From Bacteroidota bacterium (GTDB lineage Bacteria > Bacteroidota > Bacteroidia > Chitinophagales > Chitinophagaceae): 64,000 nt of DNA. The notes beneath the pieces are model-generated. The model did not search any database. It was not told the origin of the DNA and was given only the letters and a program-made list of their open reading frames with translations. The position numbers were made by a program, and so were the translations under genes. Of the stretch, positions 9,153 to 18,775 are shown in pieces; the stretch's first letter is position 1; every line of letters starts with the position of its first letter. The DNA lies in contig JAFDXN010000025.1 in the NCBI GenBank assembly GCA_018267915.1, forward strand, positions 372,001-436,000, written 5' to 3'.

Positions 9153-9992
9153 ATGAAAGCCTTCCTTCGGCCGACACTCCTATATATACTACTGCTTTCG
9201 GCCCTCAACGGCCGCGCGCAATATCGTCTTGCAGGCTGGGTGACCATGGGCACAGGCACCCGCTATAGCTATTCCATTTCCTTTTCGGTGTCAGGGCATA
9301 AGATAAAGGGCAGGTCGGCCACGCTCATCGACTATGAAGTGAACCCCGCGCTTATCGCGGGCACCATCGACCGGGCCCGGGGCACCATGAATTTCACTGA
9401 GAGCAAAGACCCTTCTGCCCCCGGCAATACATTGCTCAATTTTTTCTGCTACTTCAGCCTCCGGCTGCACTACAACACTTCGGGACCCGTACCAGTGCTG
9501 GAGGGCGACCTGATTGGCCATCCAGACAATGGCAAGGCCATATGCGCCACCGGCAAGGCCTACTTTCCGGACAGTAATAAAATATTGAAAGGGGTATTTC
9601 GCAAAGCACCGCCGGCGCCCACCGGCAATGAGGTACCCGCAGCCGATGCGCCCGCCCTACTGCCCGGCAAGCCGGCTATCATTACCACCGCCGCCACACA
9701 TGCGCAGCTTCAGCTTTGGGATGATACCATCGAAGATGGCGATATGGTGAGCATCATATATAATGGCAAGCAGGTGCTGCAGCACTATACACTAAAGGCA
9801 GGCAAAAAAATGCTTGACCTGGCGCTAAGCCCCGGCAAGGCTGACACCCTGCAGTTGCGCGCCGACAACCAGGGCAGCACCCCGCCCAATACCGCCGCCA
9901 TATCCATCGGCCTGGGTGCCGACACGCATACCTACCTGGCCACCACCCGTCCGGGGCAACCGCTCTATATAATATTGAAGAAGGACAAGTGA
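9153..9992 (+). CDS. secreted protein of unknown function
   Basis: Begins with a signal peptide (MKAFLRPTLLYILLLSALNGRAQ). The first half is beta-rich without a family I can name. The second half, from about residue 190, has the pattern LQLWDDTIEDGDMVSIIYNGK followed by the D-N-Q-G-S-x-P-P-N-T-A stretch; this looks like a small beta domain common in secreted Bacteroidota proteins. Composition is Pro/Ala-rich and G+C-rich relative to its neighbours. It begins 48 bases after the methyltransferase gene and may be co-transcribed with it. Confidence 0.6.
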   Translation: MKAFLRPTLLYILLLSALNGRAQYRLAGWVTMGTGTRYSYSISFSVSGHKIKGRSATLIDYEVNPALIAGTIDRARGTMNFTESKDPSAPGNTLLNFFCYFSLRLHYNTSGPVPVLEGDLIGHPDNGKAICATGKAYFPDSNKILKGVFRKAPPAPTGNEVPAADAPALLPGKPAIITTAATHAQLQLWDDTIEDGDMVSIIYNGKQVLQHYTLKAGKKMLDLALSPGKADTLQLRADNQGSTPPNTAAISIGLGADTHTYLATTRPGQPLYIILKKDK

Positions 9993-10118
9993 CCGTTAAA
10001 GACAACTGAGGGTTTCAACAACGGCCAATACGCAGAAGGAACAAATAACTAATGCGTTATATATAACACCCATGAGAAACAACATTCAAATACCCAAACA
10101 AAATCCCGATTTTTCGTA

Positions 10119-10126
10119 TAAATTTG
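10119..10126 (+). promoter_or_regulatory. putative -7 box before the PpiD-like gene
   Basis: TAAATTTG, matching TAnnTTTG, 35 bases before the start codon. Confidence 0.5.
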
Positions 10127-10161
10127 CCGTCCTTAAATATTTATAATCATACACATCCCTT

Positions 10162-12336
10162 ATGGCTGTAATTCAAAAGATCAGGAATAAATATGGAAAG
10201 GTCGCCGGTGGTGTCATCGCGCTTTCACTGGTCGCCTTTATTTTAATGGATGCCGCTAGCGGTCGCTTCGGCGATCTCTTCGGCCGTGACAATTCCGTAG
10301 TGAAGATAAACGGAGAGAAAGTGGACGAAAAGGAATATTCCGCCCGCCTAAAAGACTATGAGGCCCTATACGAGATCTACTCCGGCAAAACGCTCGATGA
10401 AGCCACGCGTGCGCAGCTGAACGAGCAGGCGATGAACGAGCTCATCAACGAGAAGCTGGTGGACGAACAATGCGAGAAACTGGGCATAGGGCTTACAGCC
10501 GATGAAGAAAAAGAGATCATTTACGGCGCCAATGCCGACCAGATGATCCAGAACTTCAAGCTGGGCGGCCAGGATATCTTTAGCAATCCCGAGACACACC
10601 ACTTCGATCCGCAAAGGGTAAAGGCATTTGAAAAGCAGGTAAAAGAAAATGATAAAACCGGCAAGACGCTTGAAGGATGGGAAGCGCTCAAAGCATATGT
10701 GATCCGCAATGCCAAGGTGAGCAAGTTCAACGCCATAATGATGGGCTGTGTGTACACACCGAAGTTCCTCATCGATAACATGACCAACGATCAGCGTCAG
10801 CTTGCCAACATCAGTTTCGTAAAAATACCTTTCACCGCCATCAATGACAATGAAGTAAAGGTAACCGACGACGACCTGCTGGCGTACATGAAGAAGAACC
10901 CCGCGAAGTATGAAGTGAAAGAAGCATCACGCTCTATAGAATATGTGTCTTTCGACCTGACACCTATGACAGAAGACACTGCGAAATCGCTGGGAGAGCT
11001 TATTAAGATCAAACCGGCTTTTGACACGGTGAGCGCTAAAGACATAGAGTCTTTCGTGAACCGCAATTCCAACGACCAGTACCAGGATGCCTATGTGAGC
11101 AAAAAGGCATTCCCTTCGCAGTATGCCGATACCGTTTTTTCAAAACCCGTTGGCGCGGTTTATGGTCCTTACTATGAGGCGGGTGTATTCAGGATGGTGA
11201 AAATTATAGATAAGAAAGAAGTGGCCGACTCTGTAAAATGCCGTCACATACTGGTGAAGACCAAAGACCAGCGGGCCGGCGACATGCGCACCGACAGTGC
11301 CGCGAAAAAGAGATTGGACAGCGCTGTGGCTGAGATCAAGGCCGGCGCTGACTTCAAAACAGTTGCTGCAAAGTACACCGACGACAGTGCGAGTCTTGCC
11401 AAAAACGGTGAGTATGAATTTACCTACGAGCAGAAGAGTGGCATTTCCAAAGAGTTTGGCGATTTCATTTTCGACGGCAAAAAAGGAGAAACGAAAACAG
11501 TGCATGTGGAGAACGGCGCTTATGCAGGTTACCACTATATAGAGATACTGGACCAAAAAGCTTTTGGCCCGGTTGCCAAACTAGCCATTATCAGCAAGCC
11601 GCTTGAGGCCGGCCAGCAAACGGACAGGATCGTATTTGCCAGGGCAAATGAATTTGCAGGCAAAAACACGACCGGCGAGGCATTTGATGCCGCAGTAAAA
11701 GCAGGTCATCTTGACAAACGCAATGCCGACAACATCAAGCCCGAAAGTTACACCATACAGGGTCTCGGCTCGTCGCGGGAGATCATACGCTGGGCATATG
11801 ATCATAAAGTTGGGGAAGTTTCGCCTGTGTTCAATATGGAAGGAAAATACATTGTAGCCAAGGTTTCTGCCATACAGGACAAAGGCATGCCTGCATTGAC
11901 TGCAAGCAACCGCCCTATGATCGAAAATGCAGTGAAGATGGATAAGAAGGCGGAGCTTATAAAAAATAAGTACAAGGGCATGGCATCGCTCGAAGCCCTG
12001 GCCCAGGCAGCAGGTCAGCAGCCGCAGGAAGCAGATTCGGTGACCGGCAATGCATCGTTCATACCAAAGGTTGGCTACGCTCCGAAGGTAGTAGGTTATG
12101 TATTCTACAAAGGCTTGCAACCCAATACCTTGTCGCCAGGCATACAGGCCGGAGATGGCGTGTATTTCATCAAATTGCTGAACCGCTGGGAAAAGCCCGC
12201 CGACCCGATGGCCACGATGATGATGGGGCAGCAGAAGATGATGATGGAAATGCAAAGCAAGAATGCGATGAGCACTACATTGCGGGATATGCTTAAAAAC
12301 CAGGCGAAGATCAAGTTCACGGTCAATAATATTTAA
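10162..12336 (+). CDS. PpiD-like peptidylprolyl isomerase / periplasmic foldase
   Basis: Membrane-anchored periplasmic chaperone of 724 residues. A single N-terminal helix (VAGGVIALSLVAFILMDA, near residues 16-33) is followed by a SurA/PpiD-type N-terminal domain carrying VVKINGEKVDEKEYSARL near 46. A parvulin PPIC domain starts at VKCRHILVKTKD near residue 360, and a second, more diverged PPIC-like region follows. The C-terminus is Met-rich (several MMM runs), which is unusual. The family folds outer-membrane and secreted proteins as they leave the Sec translocon. Own promoter box at 10119; a hairpin terminator follows at 12363. Confidence 0.88.
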   Translation: MAVIQKIRNKYGKVAGGVIALSLVAFILMDAASGRFGDLFGRDNSVVKINGEKVDEKEYSARLKDYEALYEIYSGKTLDEATRAQLNEQAMNELINEKLVDEQCEKLGIGLTADEEKEIIYGANADQMIQNFKLGGQDIFSNPETHHFDPQRVKAFEKQVKENDKTGKTLEGWEALKAYVIRNAKVSKFNAIMMGCVYTPKFLIDNMTNDQRQLANISFVKIPFTAINDNEVKVTDDDLLAYMKKNPAKYEVKEASRSIEYVSFDLTPMTEDTAKSLGELIKIKPAFDTVSAKDIESFVNRNSNDQYQDAYVSKKAFPSQYADTVFSKPVGAVYGPYYEAGVFRMVKIIDKKEVADSVKCRHILVKTKDQRAGDMRTDSAAKKRLDSAVAEIKAGADFKTVAAKYTDDSASLAKNGEYEFTYEQKSGISKEFGDFIFDGKKGETKTVHVENGAYAGYHYIEILDQKAFGPVAKLAIISKPLEAGQQTDRIVFARANEFAGKNTTGEAFDAAVKAGHLDKRNADNIKPESYTIQGLGSSREIIRWAYDHKVGEVSPVFNMEGKYIVAKVSAIQDKGMPALTASNRPMIENAVKMDKKAELIKNKYKGMASLEALAQAAGQQPQEADSVTGNASFIPKVGYAPKVVGYVFYKGLQPNTLSPGIQAGDGVYFIKLLNRWEKPADPMATMMMGQQKMMMEMQSKNAMSTTLRDMLKNQAKIKFTVNNI

Positions 12337-12362
12337 GACCGCTAACAATATAGCTTTAGTAG

Positions 12363-12388
12363 ATACCCGCTTAAACAGCGGGTATTTA
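12363..12388 (+). terminator. hairpin terminator after the PpiD-like gene
   Basis: A 9-bp perfect stem (ATACCCGCT/AGCGGGTAT) with a 5-base loop and a short T-tract, 27 bases after the stop. Confidence 0.6.
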
Positions 12389-12408
12389 CATTAATAAGAG
12401 GATTCAAG

Positions 12409-12416
12409 TAATTTTG
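12409..12416 (+). promoter_or_regulatory. putative -7 box of the DUF2480 gene
   Basis: TAATTTTG matches TAnnTTTG and ends 5 bases before the ATG at 12422, implying a leaderless or near-leaderless mRNA. Confidence 0.5.
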
Positions 12417-12421
12417 TGCTG

Positions 12422-12940
12422 ATGGATATGATAGTAAACAAGGTAGCGGAGAGTGGTATCATTACCCTGGATCTTGCAGCGTATGTGCCCGCCGATGAGG
12501 ACATTGTGGTCTTCGATCTGAAACCATTCCTGTTCCGCGAGATGATATTGAAGGAAAAAGACTACCGCGCGGCCCTGCAGTCGCACGACTGGGCGCAGTA
12601 TGCGGGCAAAAATGTTGCGGTACTTTGCAGCGCCGATGCCATCATACCCGTATGGGCCTATATGCTGGCAGCGTCCTACCTTCAGCCAACGGCTACATAT
12701 GTATACATGGGCAGCGCCAGCGAGCTGAAAAAGGAACTACTGCTGCGAAACATAAATGCAATAGATACAAACGAATACGCCGATAAGAGAGTAGTGATAA
12801 AAGGCTGCGGCGATACGCCTATTCCAGATAGCGCTTACCTTGCCATTACACAGCACCTGAGGCCCGTAGTGAAATCGCTGATGTATGGAGAGCCCTGCTC
12901 CACAGTGCCGGTCTATAAAAGGCAACAAGCTGTTAAATAG
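12422..12940 (+). CDS. DUF2480 family protein
   Basis: Protein of about 172 residues beginning MDMIVNKVAESGIITLDLA, the characteristic opening of the DUF2480 family of Bacteroidota. No signal peptide or membrane segment, so cytoplasmic. The family has no known function to my knowledge. The start at 12422 is chosen over the GTG at 12416 because it matches the family opening; a second ATG at 12428 cannot be excluded. The gap to the -7 box is so short that translation may begin at the mRNA 5' end. Confidence 0.8.
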   Translation: MDMIVNKVAESGIITLDLAAYVPADEDIVVFDLKPFLFREMILKEKDYRAALQSHDWAQYAGKNVAVLCSADAIIPVWAYMLAASYLQPTATYVYMGSASELKKELLLRNINAIDTNEYADKRVVIKGCGDTPIPDSAYLAITQHLRPVVKSLMYGEPCSTVPVYKRQQAVK

Positions 12941-13008
12941 CCAGGCGATAAGCAGCAATCCGGCTTAAAAGCGCTATTTTCGTATAATTCCTAAGCTATA
13001 GAATAGAG

Positions 13009-13734
13009 ATGAGGTACCGCAAAAACCGGGACATACATGGTGCGTTAAGGATAGTGGTTTGGATCGTAGGTCTTGTCTTATCTGCAGGCGGACTTAGCGC
13101 ACAAGAGCAAAAGAAATTTGACGAGCCCCGAAATTTAAAGGTAGTGAGCGAGGAGCCGGATGGCAAAGGCAATATCGTGCGTACCGTGCAGTACGAGCAA
13201 GGCTACCTGCGCGTAACGGAACAGATCATAATGCCGCAAAAGCGCGTTGTATCTTTTAATCCTTACAACATCAATCCCGATACCTTGAAAAAGGACTCGC
13301 TATTGATAGTGGTAGATAAGAAGCGTTATTGTGTGCAACTTTTCTACAGGCGCCATTTAATAAGGGCTTACAAAGCAGTATTCGGTCCACAGCCGCTATC
13401 GAACAAATGCATGGAGGGCGACCGTTGCACACCTGAAGGCGTATTTACAATTAGGAATAAAAATCCCAACTCAAGGTATAACAAATTCATGTTGCTCAGC
13501 TATCCCAATGATTCTGCCATCGCCCGCTTTAACCAGCTGAAACAAAAAGGCCTTATACCTGCAAGCGCACGTATCGGTGGTGACATCGGTATTCACGGCA
13601 TCTGGAAGGGCGGCGACGACATGATAGAAATGGGTGTGGGCTGGACTGATGGGTGTGTGGCACTAAAAAATAAGGACATCGAAGATCTTTACTCAATGGT
13701 GGGTGTGGGTACCCGGGTGCTGATCAAGAAGTAG
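13009..13734 (+). CDS. L,D-transpeptidase (YkuD domain)
   Basis: Secreted enzyme of 241 residues with an N-terminal hydrophobic leader (IVVWIVGLVLSAGGLSA). The YkuD catalytic domain runs from about residue 95 to the end. Its motif is HGxW near 196 and GWTDGCVALKN near 211-221, with Cys216 the expected nucleophile. Such enzymes make 3-3 peptidoglycan crosslinks or attach proteins to the wall; others of this type cleave those bonds. The YkuD domain is fairly short and no LysM or other wall-binding domain is seen. Its stop codon directly abuts the end of the convergent gene at 13735. Confidence 0.9.
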   Translation: MRYRKNRDIHGALRIVVWIVGLVLSAGGLSAQEQKKFDEPRNLKVVSEEPDGKGNIVRTVQYEQGYLRVTEQIIMPQKRVVSFNPYNINPDTLKKDSLLIVVDKKRYCVQLFYRRHLIRAYKAVFGPQPLSNKCMEGDRCTPEGVFTIRNKNPNSRYNKFMLLSYPNDSAIARFNQLKQKGLIPASARIGGDIGIHGIWKGGDDMIEMGVGWTDGCVALKNKDIEDLYSMVGVGTRVLIKK

Positions 13735-15036
13735 TTATTTGCCGGTCATTCCGTCTACGAAGTGCTTGTAATTTTCGCTCCATCCTTTCCATTCATTGTC
13801 CGTACCCAAAGAAAAATTGTGGAACACAGTAGTCAATATGCTGCCGGTTTTGCGAAGCGCTGCGGCCATCTCTCCTAAAATTCCAAAGGCCTCTTCGGCA
13901 TCGAGCTGTTCCTCATAATGTGCCGTGCTATCCATAAAGCAAAAAGGATGAATAGTAAGGCCCTCGGTCTGCTCGCGTTCCAGGTCATACCATTTGAACG
14001 AGCGACCAGTACCCGCCCTGAAGCCAAGGTGCGATCCGTAGCCCAGGCTGTAGTCATCAGTTATACCATTTTGCAACAGGTGTCGATAAGTGCCGGGAAG
14101 CACCATGCGGATATAGTGCTGACGGGATGAAGTAACCTTCCGGCCTGTGATACGTTCGAGTATGTCCTTCTCATTTTGCCAGGAATTTTTGTCCCGATCG
14201 GTGTAGTAAGAGGGGTGCATGCCGATGTCGCTAAATGCAGCTAGCTGCCTGATCAATGACTTCATCGCGGGGTTTGCCAGTGAGATGTTCTTATCGAAGG
14301 GGGAACTTTTGAGTGCGGCAAGGATAAAGAACAGTGGCCGGACATTGGCATCGTTGTGAAGCTGCTGCAAGAAAGCAAAGGAATCGAAAGGATCTTTTTG
14401 CGACATGCTTAGTACGGCCAGGCGTTCGGTGGCTGTGCTGAACTTAGCGGATAGTACATCGCGTGTGAGACCGGCAAGGTTACGGGTAAGCCCCTTGTGG
14501 AGATAAGACCAGGCGATGTCGATGTCGTAGCTGGGCTGCCATGTGAATGAGGGACATGCAATGTTGGCGCCGTGTTTACTCAGTAGTTCGCGAAACACTG
14601 CAAGCCACTCATCGATCAGCGGGCGGCGGAGGTGACCACTCTTATACAAAACGCTTTCCGTTGCGGGATAGCGGTTGTGCTTGTCAGGAGTGTAAGTGTA
14701 ATATTCCTCGTAGCGGGACAGCAGAAAAAAAATAGCGGAGAAGAGATCGAAGGGTAGTGAATAGCCTTTGGCGGCGGAATGAAAGAGGACAGGCAATCCC
14801 TGCCATACCGACCAGTTTGGATCTTTTACCGATATGCTGGTTTCCCATAGCAGGTCTGTCGTCGGTATCGAGATATTTGCAGACGTATTGCCGTAGGATA
14901 GGATCATTCCCTCGTGCCGTTCAGCCGGATCGTGTGTGAGGCGGTAGTCTGTTTTCAGTTGATCGTTGAATATCCAATCGAGTACATGGCGGAGGCGCGG
15001 ACTGTCTTGCGGGGAGTAAATGAGAACGTGCTGCAT
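13735..15036 (-). CDS. polysaccharide deacetylase-like protein
   Basis: Protein of about 433 residues resembling the polysaccharide deacetylase-like proteins of Bacteroidota that carry an N-terminal DUF7033-type region. The deacetylase fold is suggested by SYDIDIAWSYLHKG near residue 180 (the Asp pair of the first motif) and DIGMHPSYYTDRD near 280 (the His of the second). No signal peptide is seen. The start at 15036 places the gene 4 bases after lutB; the longer form to 15090 would overlap it. It is probably in the lutB transcript, although a functional link is not obvious. Confidence 0.75.
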   Translation of the reverse strand: MQHVLIYSPQDSPRLRHVLDWIFNDQLKTDYRLTHDPAERHEGMILSYGNTSANISIPTTDLLWETSISVKDPNWSVWQGLPVLFHSAAKGYSLPFDLFSAIFFLLSRYEEYYTYTPDKHNRYPATESVLYKSGHLRRPLIDEWLAVFRELLSKHGANIACPSFTWQPSYDIDIAWSYLHKGLTRNLAGLTRDVLSAKFSTATERLAVLSMSQKDPFDSFAFLQQLHNDANVRPLFFILAALKSSPFDKNISLANPAMKSLIRQLAAFSDIGMHPSYYTDRDKNSWQNEKDILERITGRKVTSSRQHYIRMVLPGTYRHLLQNGITDDYSLGYGSHLGFRAGTGRSFKWYDLEREQTEGLTIHPFCFMDSTAHYEEQLDAEEAFGILGEMAAALRKTGSILTTVFHNFSLGTDNEWKGWSENYKHFVDGMTGK

Positions 15037-15040
15037 GGGC

Positions 15041-16423
15041 TTATTGTTTGTTGCGCTCCTTCCACAGACGATTAAAAGATTTTTCGGCAAATTTTATATC
15101 GGTTCGTTGTTCACCCCAGCTATCGGCGAAGAGTTTGTTGACGATCCTGGTCTTTGTGCCGGGACCGGCGCTATTCATTAACCGACGATTGAGCATAGCA
15201 CGTGTCCAGAGTGCCCAGCCCATATTTTCATTGAAGCCATTTAGATTCTTCTGAACGGCTTTGTGCCTATTCTCCAGCAACAGCTCGTGTACATTGATCT
15301 TTACGGGGCAAACCTCCGTGCACTTACCGCAGAGACTGGATGCATAACTGAGATGGCTGTACTCGTTCATGCCCTGCATATGCGGTGTGATGACTGAACC
15401 GATGGGGCCGCTGTAGGTAGTGCCGTATGCATGGCCACCTATGTTTTTATACACTGGGCAGGCATTGAGACAAGCGCCGCAACGGATGCAATACAGGCTC
15501 TCACGCATATCGGTATGCAGGAGATCACTGCGGCCATTGTCGAGCAGGATGACATACATTTCGTCAGGGCCGTCAGTTTCCTTTTCCTGCCGGGGGCCGG
15601 TGAAGATGGTATTATATACCGTCATCTTCTGGCCTGTACCGTAGGTAGCGAGTAAGGGCCACATGATCTGAAGGTCGTTCACCGAAGTGAGCATTTTTTC
15701 GATGCCGGCTATGACAATGTGTGTTTTAGGAAAAGCAGTAGAAAGGCGGGCATTACCTTCGTTCTCGCTAACGCAAACACCGCCGATGTCGGGCAAGAGG
15801 AAGTTGGCGCCGGTAATACCGATATCGGCTTTTGTGTATTCGCCGCGCAACTTTTTGCGTGCGACCTGGGTGAGCTGCTGCGGGTTGAGATTAGGCTCTG
15901 TACCCAGTGTTTCGTGGAAGAGTTTTGCTACATCTTCCTTGCTTTTGTGCATGGCCGGGGTGACAATATGGTAAGGAGGCTCGCCATCGAGCTGCTGGAT
16001 GTATTCGCCAAGATCGGTCTCTATGGAGGTGATGCCATGTTTTTCGAGATAGGTGTTGAGGTGTATCTCCTCGGTGGCCATTGATTTGGATTTGACCACA
16101 AGGCGGGCCTGTTTCTCTTTGCAGATTTTGCCGATGGCTTTGAGTGCTTCTTCGCCGGTCTCGGCCCAAATCACTTTACCGCCGTTGGCTGTGAAATTCT
16201 TTTCGAATTGCTCAAGGTAGGTGCCGAGGTTTTCGATGGCCTTCCATTTAATGTTCTTTGCCTTTTTGCGTGCAAGCTCAAGATCAAGGAACTGGGATTT
16301 ACCGGAGGGTACTGCCTGATCATACTTATCGATATTGAAAGCGAGCTTGCGCTTATGCTCAAGGTCATTAGCTTTCACCTTGCTTTTGGCCAGGAAGGCC
16401 GATAAGTGTTCGCTTTTCTTCAT
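15041..16423 (-). CDS. lutB: lactate utilization iron-sulfur protein LutB
   Basis: Protein of 460 residues of the LutB/YkgF family. An N-terminal LUD domain (residues about 60-290, with GITGANFLLPDIGGVCVSENEGN) is followed by a double ferredoxin-type domain: CIRCGACLNACPVY near 320 and CGKCTEVCPVKINVHELL near 370. With LutA and LutC it forms a complex that oxidises L-lactate. Neither partner is adjacent, which is odd since the three genes are usually together. A TACGTTTG promoter box is present 11 bases upstream. Confidence 0.93.
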   Translation of the reverse strand: MKKSEHLSAFLAKSKVKANDLEHKRKLAFNIDKYDQAVPSGKSQFLDLELARKKAKNIKWKAIENLGTYLEQFEKNFTANGGKVIWAETGEEALKAIGKICKEKQARLVVKSKSMATEEIHLNTYLEKHGITSIETDLGEYIQQLDGEPPYHIVTPAMHKSKEDVAKLFHETLGTEPNLNPQQLTQVARKKLRGEYTKADIGITGANFLLPDIGGVCVSENEGNARLSTAFPKTHIVIAGIEKMLTSVNDLQIMWPLLATYGTGQKMTVYNTIFTGPRQEKETDGPDEMYVILLDNGRSDLLHTDMRESLYCIRCGACLNACPVYKNIGGHAYGTTYSGPIGSVITPHMQGMNEYSHLSYASSLCGKCTEVCPVKINVHELLLENRHKAVQKNLNGFNENMGWALWTRAMLNRRLMNSAGPGTKTRIVNKLFADSWGEQRTDIKFAEKSFNRLWKERNKQ

Positions 16424-16433
16424 AGCAGTTATA

Positions 16434-16441
16434 CAAACGTA
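16434..16441 (-). promoter_or_regulatory. putative -7 box of lutB promoter
   Basis: TACGTTTG on the minus strand, matching TAnnTTTG; it ends about 11 bases before the lutB ATG. Confidence 0.5.
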
Positions 16442-16472
16442 AGAAATATGGAGCGGAAAAGCATAGTGTGCT

Positions 16473-17591
16473 TTATAAGCCGGCGCCTATGCCAAACTCA
16501 AAAACATCGGCCTGGAATTTATTGGCTTTGATGAGGGCTGTAGCACATAGTTCTTTGAGGAGGCCCTTTTCACGCTGCACGACATAAAAGTTGTAGCCGA
16601 CCTTCTGGTAGTACTTATCCTGGCGCAAGTAGGTGTGATGGAAGGGAATACAGAGCTGCAGGAGCATACCAAAGCGGCCAAAGAGAAATTCGTTGCCCGC
16701 AAAAATGGAGGCTTCCCATGCGTGGTCTTTTTCCTGGCCCGGGAATATCTCGTTGTTCTTCAGGAAGGAGTAGACGCTGTGGTAATAGGAATAGTCGATG
16801 CCGGCGAATAGTTTGTTGCGGCTGGCGTAGCGGCGGCTTATGAAAAGGGAGGGCATGTAAACCGGGTAGAGCGGCCCTTCCATCGGCCCCATGCTTTTAA
16901 AACCGATGCCCATACGTGCCTGCAGCAGCCAGCGGCCCGTAAGTTTTGGAACGGAGCTTTCTATCCTTTTGGGCTTTGATGTGACCGGGAAGTACCTGAT
17001 GCCGATGTGGCCGGCGCCGAGATTGATCCCGAGATTGGGATAGCGGAACTCGCCATTGGAGATATGAGTAACAGTAATACCAACCTGGATATCAATGTGT
17101 TCATCGACGCGATAGCGGAGATCGCTCGCGAGGAGAGTGAAATTGTTGAAATGTGCGCTGCTGATATTATTGGCCGTATCCCACTGCGGACCACGGCTTG
17201 CGTGACGACTCAGATAGCCGCCGCCCATGCCAGCCTTGCAGGTCCACTCGAGCTTTTTGCCACGGGCGACGGGCACTTGTATGAACGGATACATGCCGAG
17301 GCTCTGCCCATAAATATTGTTGTAACCGTAGTAGGCATAAGTGAGGCCGAAGCCCAGCACCGGATAACCACGCCGCCGCTGCCAGTCCTTAGTGCCGCGG
17401 GTTTGCTGAACGAAAGCGAGGTCGAGTGCGGAGGAAAGGGAAGGAATGGGAGGAAATACAATGTTGTTACGGATGATACGGCCAGCACAAAGATTGGCCT
17501 CTATGCCATAGCCGGCATATTTGTCGCTTTGCTGCGCGAATGCAGCATGCGATGCGAGTAGCAGAAACAATATGCGTATCCACCCGGGCAT
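16473..17591 (-). CDS. PagL-like acyloxyacyl hydrolase (copy 1)
   Basis: Outer-membrane beta-barrel of 372 residues with a signal peptide (MPGWIRILFLLLASHAAFAQ). It resembles the lipid A 3-O-deacylase PagL group: alternating aromatic strands and a segment THISNGEFRYPNLG, where the H-x-S pair matches the His/Ser pair of PagL catalytic sites. Such enzymes remove an acyl chain from lipid A in the outer membrane. The C-terminus is longer than in classical PagL, with extra strands. It is a tandem paralog of the next gene, 38 bases away, sharing segments such as SRRYASRNKLFAGIDYSYYH. Confidence 0.8.
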   Translation of the reverse strand: MPGWIRILFLLLASHAAFAQQSDKYAGYGIEANLCAGRIIRNNIVFPPIPSLSSALDLAFVQQTRGTKDWQRRRGYPVLGFGLTYAYYGYNNIYGQSLGMYPFIQVPVARGKKLEWTCKAGMGGGYLSRHASRGPQWDTANNISSAHFNNFTLLASDLRYRVDEHIDIQVGITVTHISNGEFRYPNLGINLGAGHIGIRYFPVTSKPKRIESSVPKLTGRWLLQARMGIGFKSMGPMEGPLYPVYMPSLFISRRYASRNKLFAGIDYSYYHSVYSFLKNNEIFPGQEKDHAWEASIFAGNEFLFGRFGMLLQLCIPFHHTYLRQDKYYQKVGYNFYVVQREKGLLKELCATALIKANKFQADVFEFGIGAGL

Positions 17592-17629
17592 GAGGTAAGA
17601 TAGTAAAAAGGATGTTGTTTGTTAACATC

Positions 17630-18763
17630 TTACAGGCCGGCGCTGATGCCGAATTCAATTAATTCTGCAACAACCTTGTGTGTCTTGAGCATTGAGTAGA
17701 GGCTGAGCTCCTTGAGGGGGCCTTTCTCGTGCTCGATGAGATAGAAGTTGTAACCCAGCTTTTCGTAGTAGGGATCTTCTTTGAGGTAGGCCCGTTTCAA
17801 ATAATAACCGACCTGCAGCACAAGGCCGAAGCGCCCCAGCAGAAATTCGTTGCCCACAAAAAGCCCGCTTTTCCAGGCGTGTGCTGCTTCCTGCCCAGGG
17901 AATATCTCGTTGTTTTTCAGGAAGGCGTAGACACTCTTGTGATAGGAGTAATCAATACCAAGGAAGGCCTTGTTGCGGCTGGCGTAGCGCTTGCTGGTAT
18001 AGAGTGAGGCAAGGTAAACGGGGTATAGCGGACCACCATTGGGTTTGTAGCTATTGAATGACATGCCCAGGCGTGCCTGTATCTCCCAGCGGTTCTTTAA
18101 GGGTTGCAGGTTGCGAACGATGCGTGGCACATCGCGGGCGACGGGATAATAAGTGAAACCGAGATGGCCACCATACATATTGACGCCCAAGTTGGGCTGG
18201 CGGAAGGACCCATCGGAAATGTGGCTGAAGTTGGCGCCTATCTGCACATCCCAACGATCGTTGACGTGGTAACGAAGGTCGGTAGCGAACATGGTGAAAT
18301 TGTTGATGTGGCTGCCAATAGCATTGTTCAGGGTATCCCAACGGGGAAAGGTGGAATAGTGGCGGGTGACATAGCCGATGCCCAGGCCAAAACGAATGGT
18401 CCACTCGAGGCGTTTGCCCTTAATGACGGGTACCTGCAGATTAGGGTAGATACCGAAACAACGGCCGTAGATAGAATCGAGCCCATAGGCGGTGTAAGTG
18501 AGACCAATGCCCACAACGGGATAATGCCTGCGCTGCTCCCAATCCTTACGGCCAAAAGTATGGAATACAAAATTGAGGTCGGTGGCTGCGGAGACGGAGG
18601 GCACAGGGGCGTGAAAATTGCTGGTGTGCTTGAATACTTTGCCTGCGACCTGGTTTAGCTCGATGCCCAGGCCGGACCATGGCTTAGCCTCCTGAGCCCG
18701 AAGCAGCCCATGTAGCATCATAGCTGTAATTATGAGGAGTACTTTAGTATATCTGCGAGGCAT
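17630..18763 (-). CDS. PagL-like acyloxyacyl hydrolase (copy 2)
   Basis: Paralog of the preceding gene, about 377 residues. The start at 18763 opens into a signal peptide (MPRRYTKVLLIITAMMLHGL, then LRAQ) and has a TATATTTG box just upstream. An in-frame extension to 18880 is unlikely because that box lies inside it. The candidate catalytic segment is SHISDGSFRQPNLG, again with H-x-S. It is likely an outer-membrane barrel acting on lipid A or a related acylated glycolipid. The pair probably arose by tandem duplication and has diverged clearly, so the two may act on different acyl positions; that is inference. Confidence 0.8.
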   Translation of the reverse strand: MPRRYTKVLLIITAMMLHGLLRAQEAKPWSGLGIELNQVAGKVFKHTSNFHAPVPSVSAATDLNFVFHTFGRKDWEQRRHYPVVGIGLTYTAYGLDSIYGRCFGIYPNLQVPVIKGKRLEWTIRFGLGIGYVTRHYSTFPRWDTLNNAIGSHINNFTMFATDLRYHVNDRWDVQIGANFSHISDGSFRQPNLGVNMYGGHLGFTYYPVARDVPRIVRNLQPLKNRWEIQARLGMSFNSYKPNGGPLYPVYLASLYTSKRYASRNKAFLGIDYSYHKSVYAFLKNNEIFPGQEAAHAWKSGLFVGNEFLLGRFGLVLQVGYYLKRAYLKEDPYYEKLGYNFYLIEHEKGPLKELSLYSMLKTHKVVAELIEFGISAGL

Positions 18764-18775
18764 AGAGGCTGATAG

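Noticed and set aside
11581..12348. Open frame of 255 codons on the minus strand
   Set aside because: It is the antisense of the PpiD-like gene; the Leu/His-rich sequence is typical of a shadow frame.
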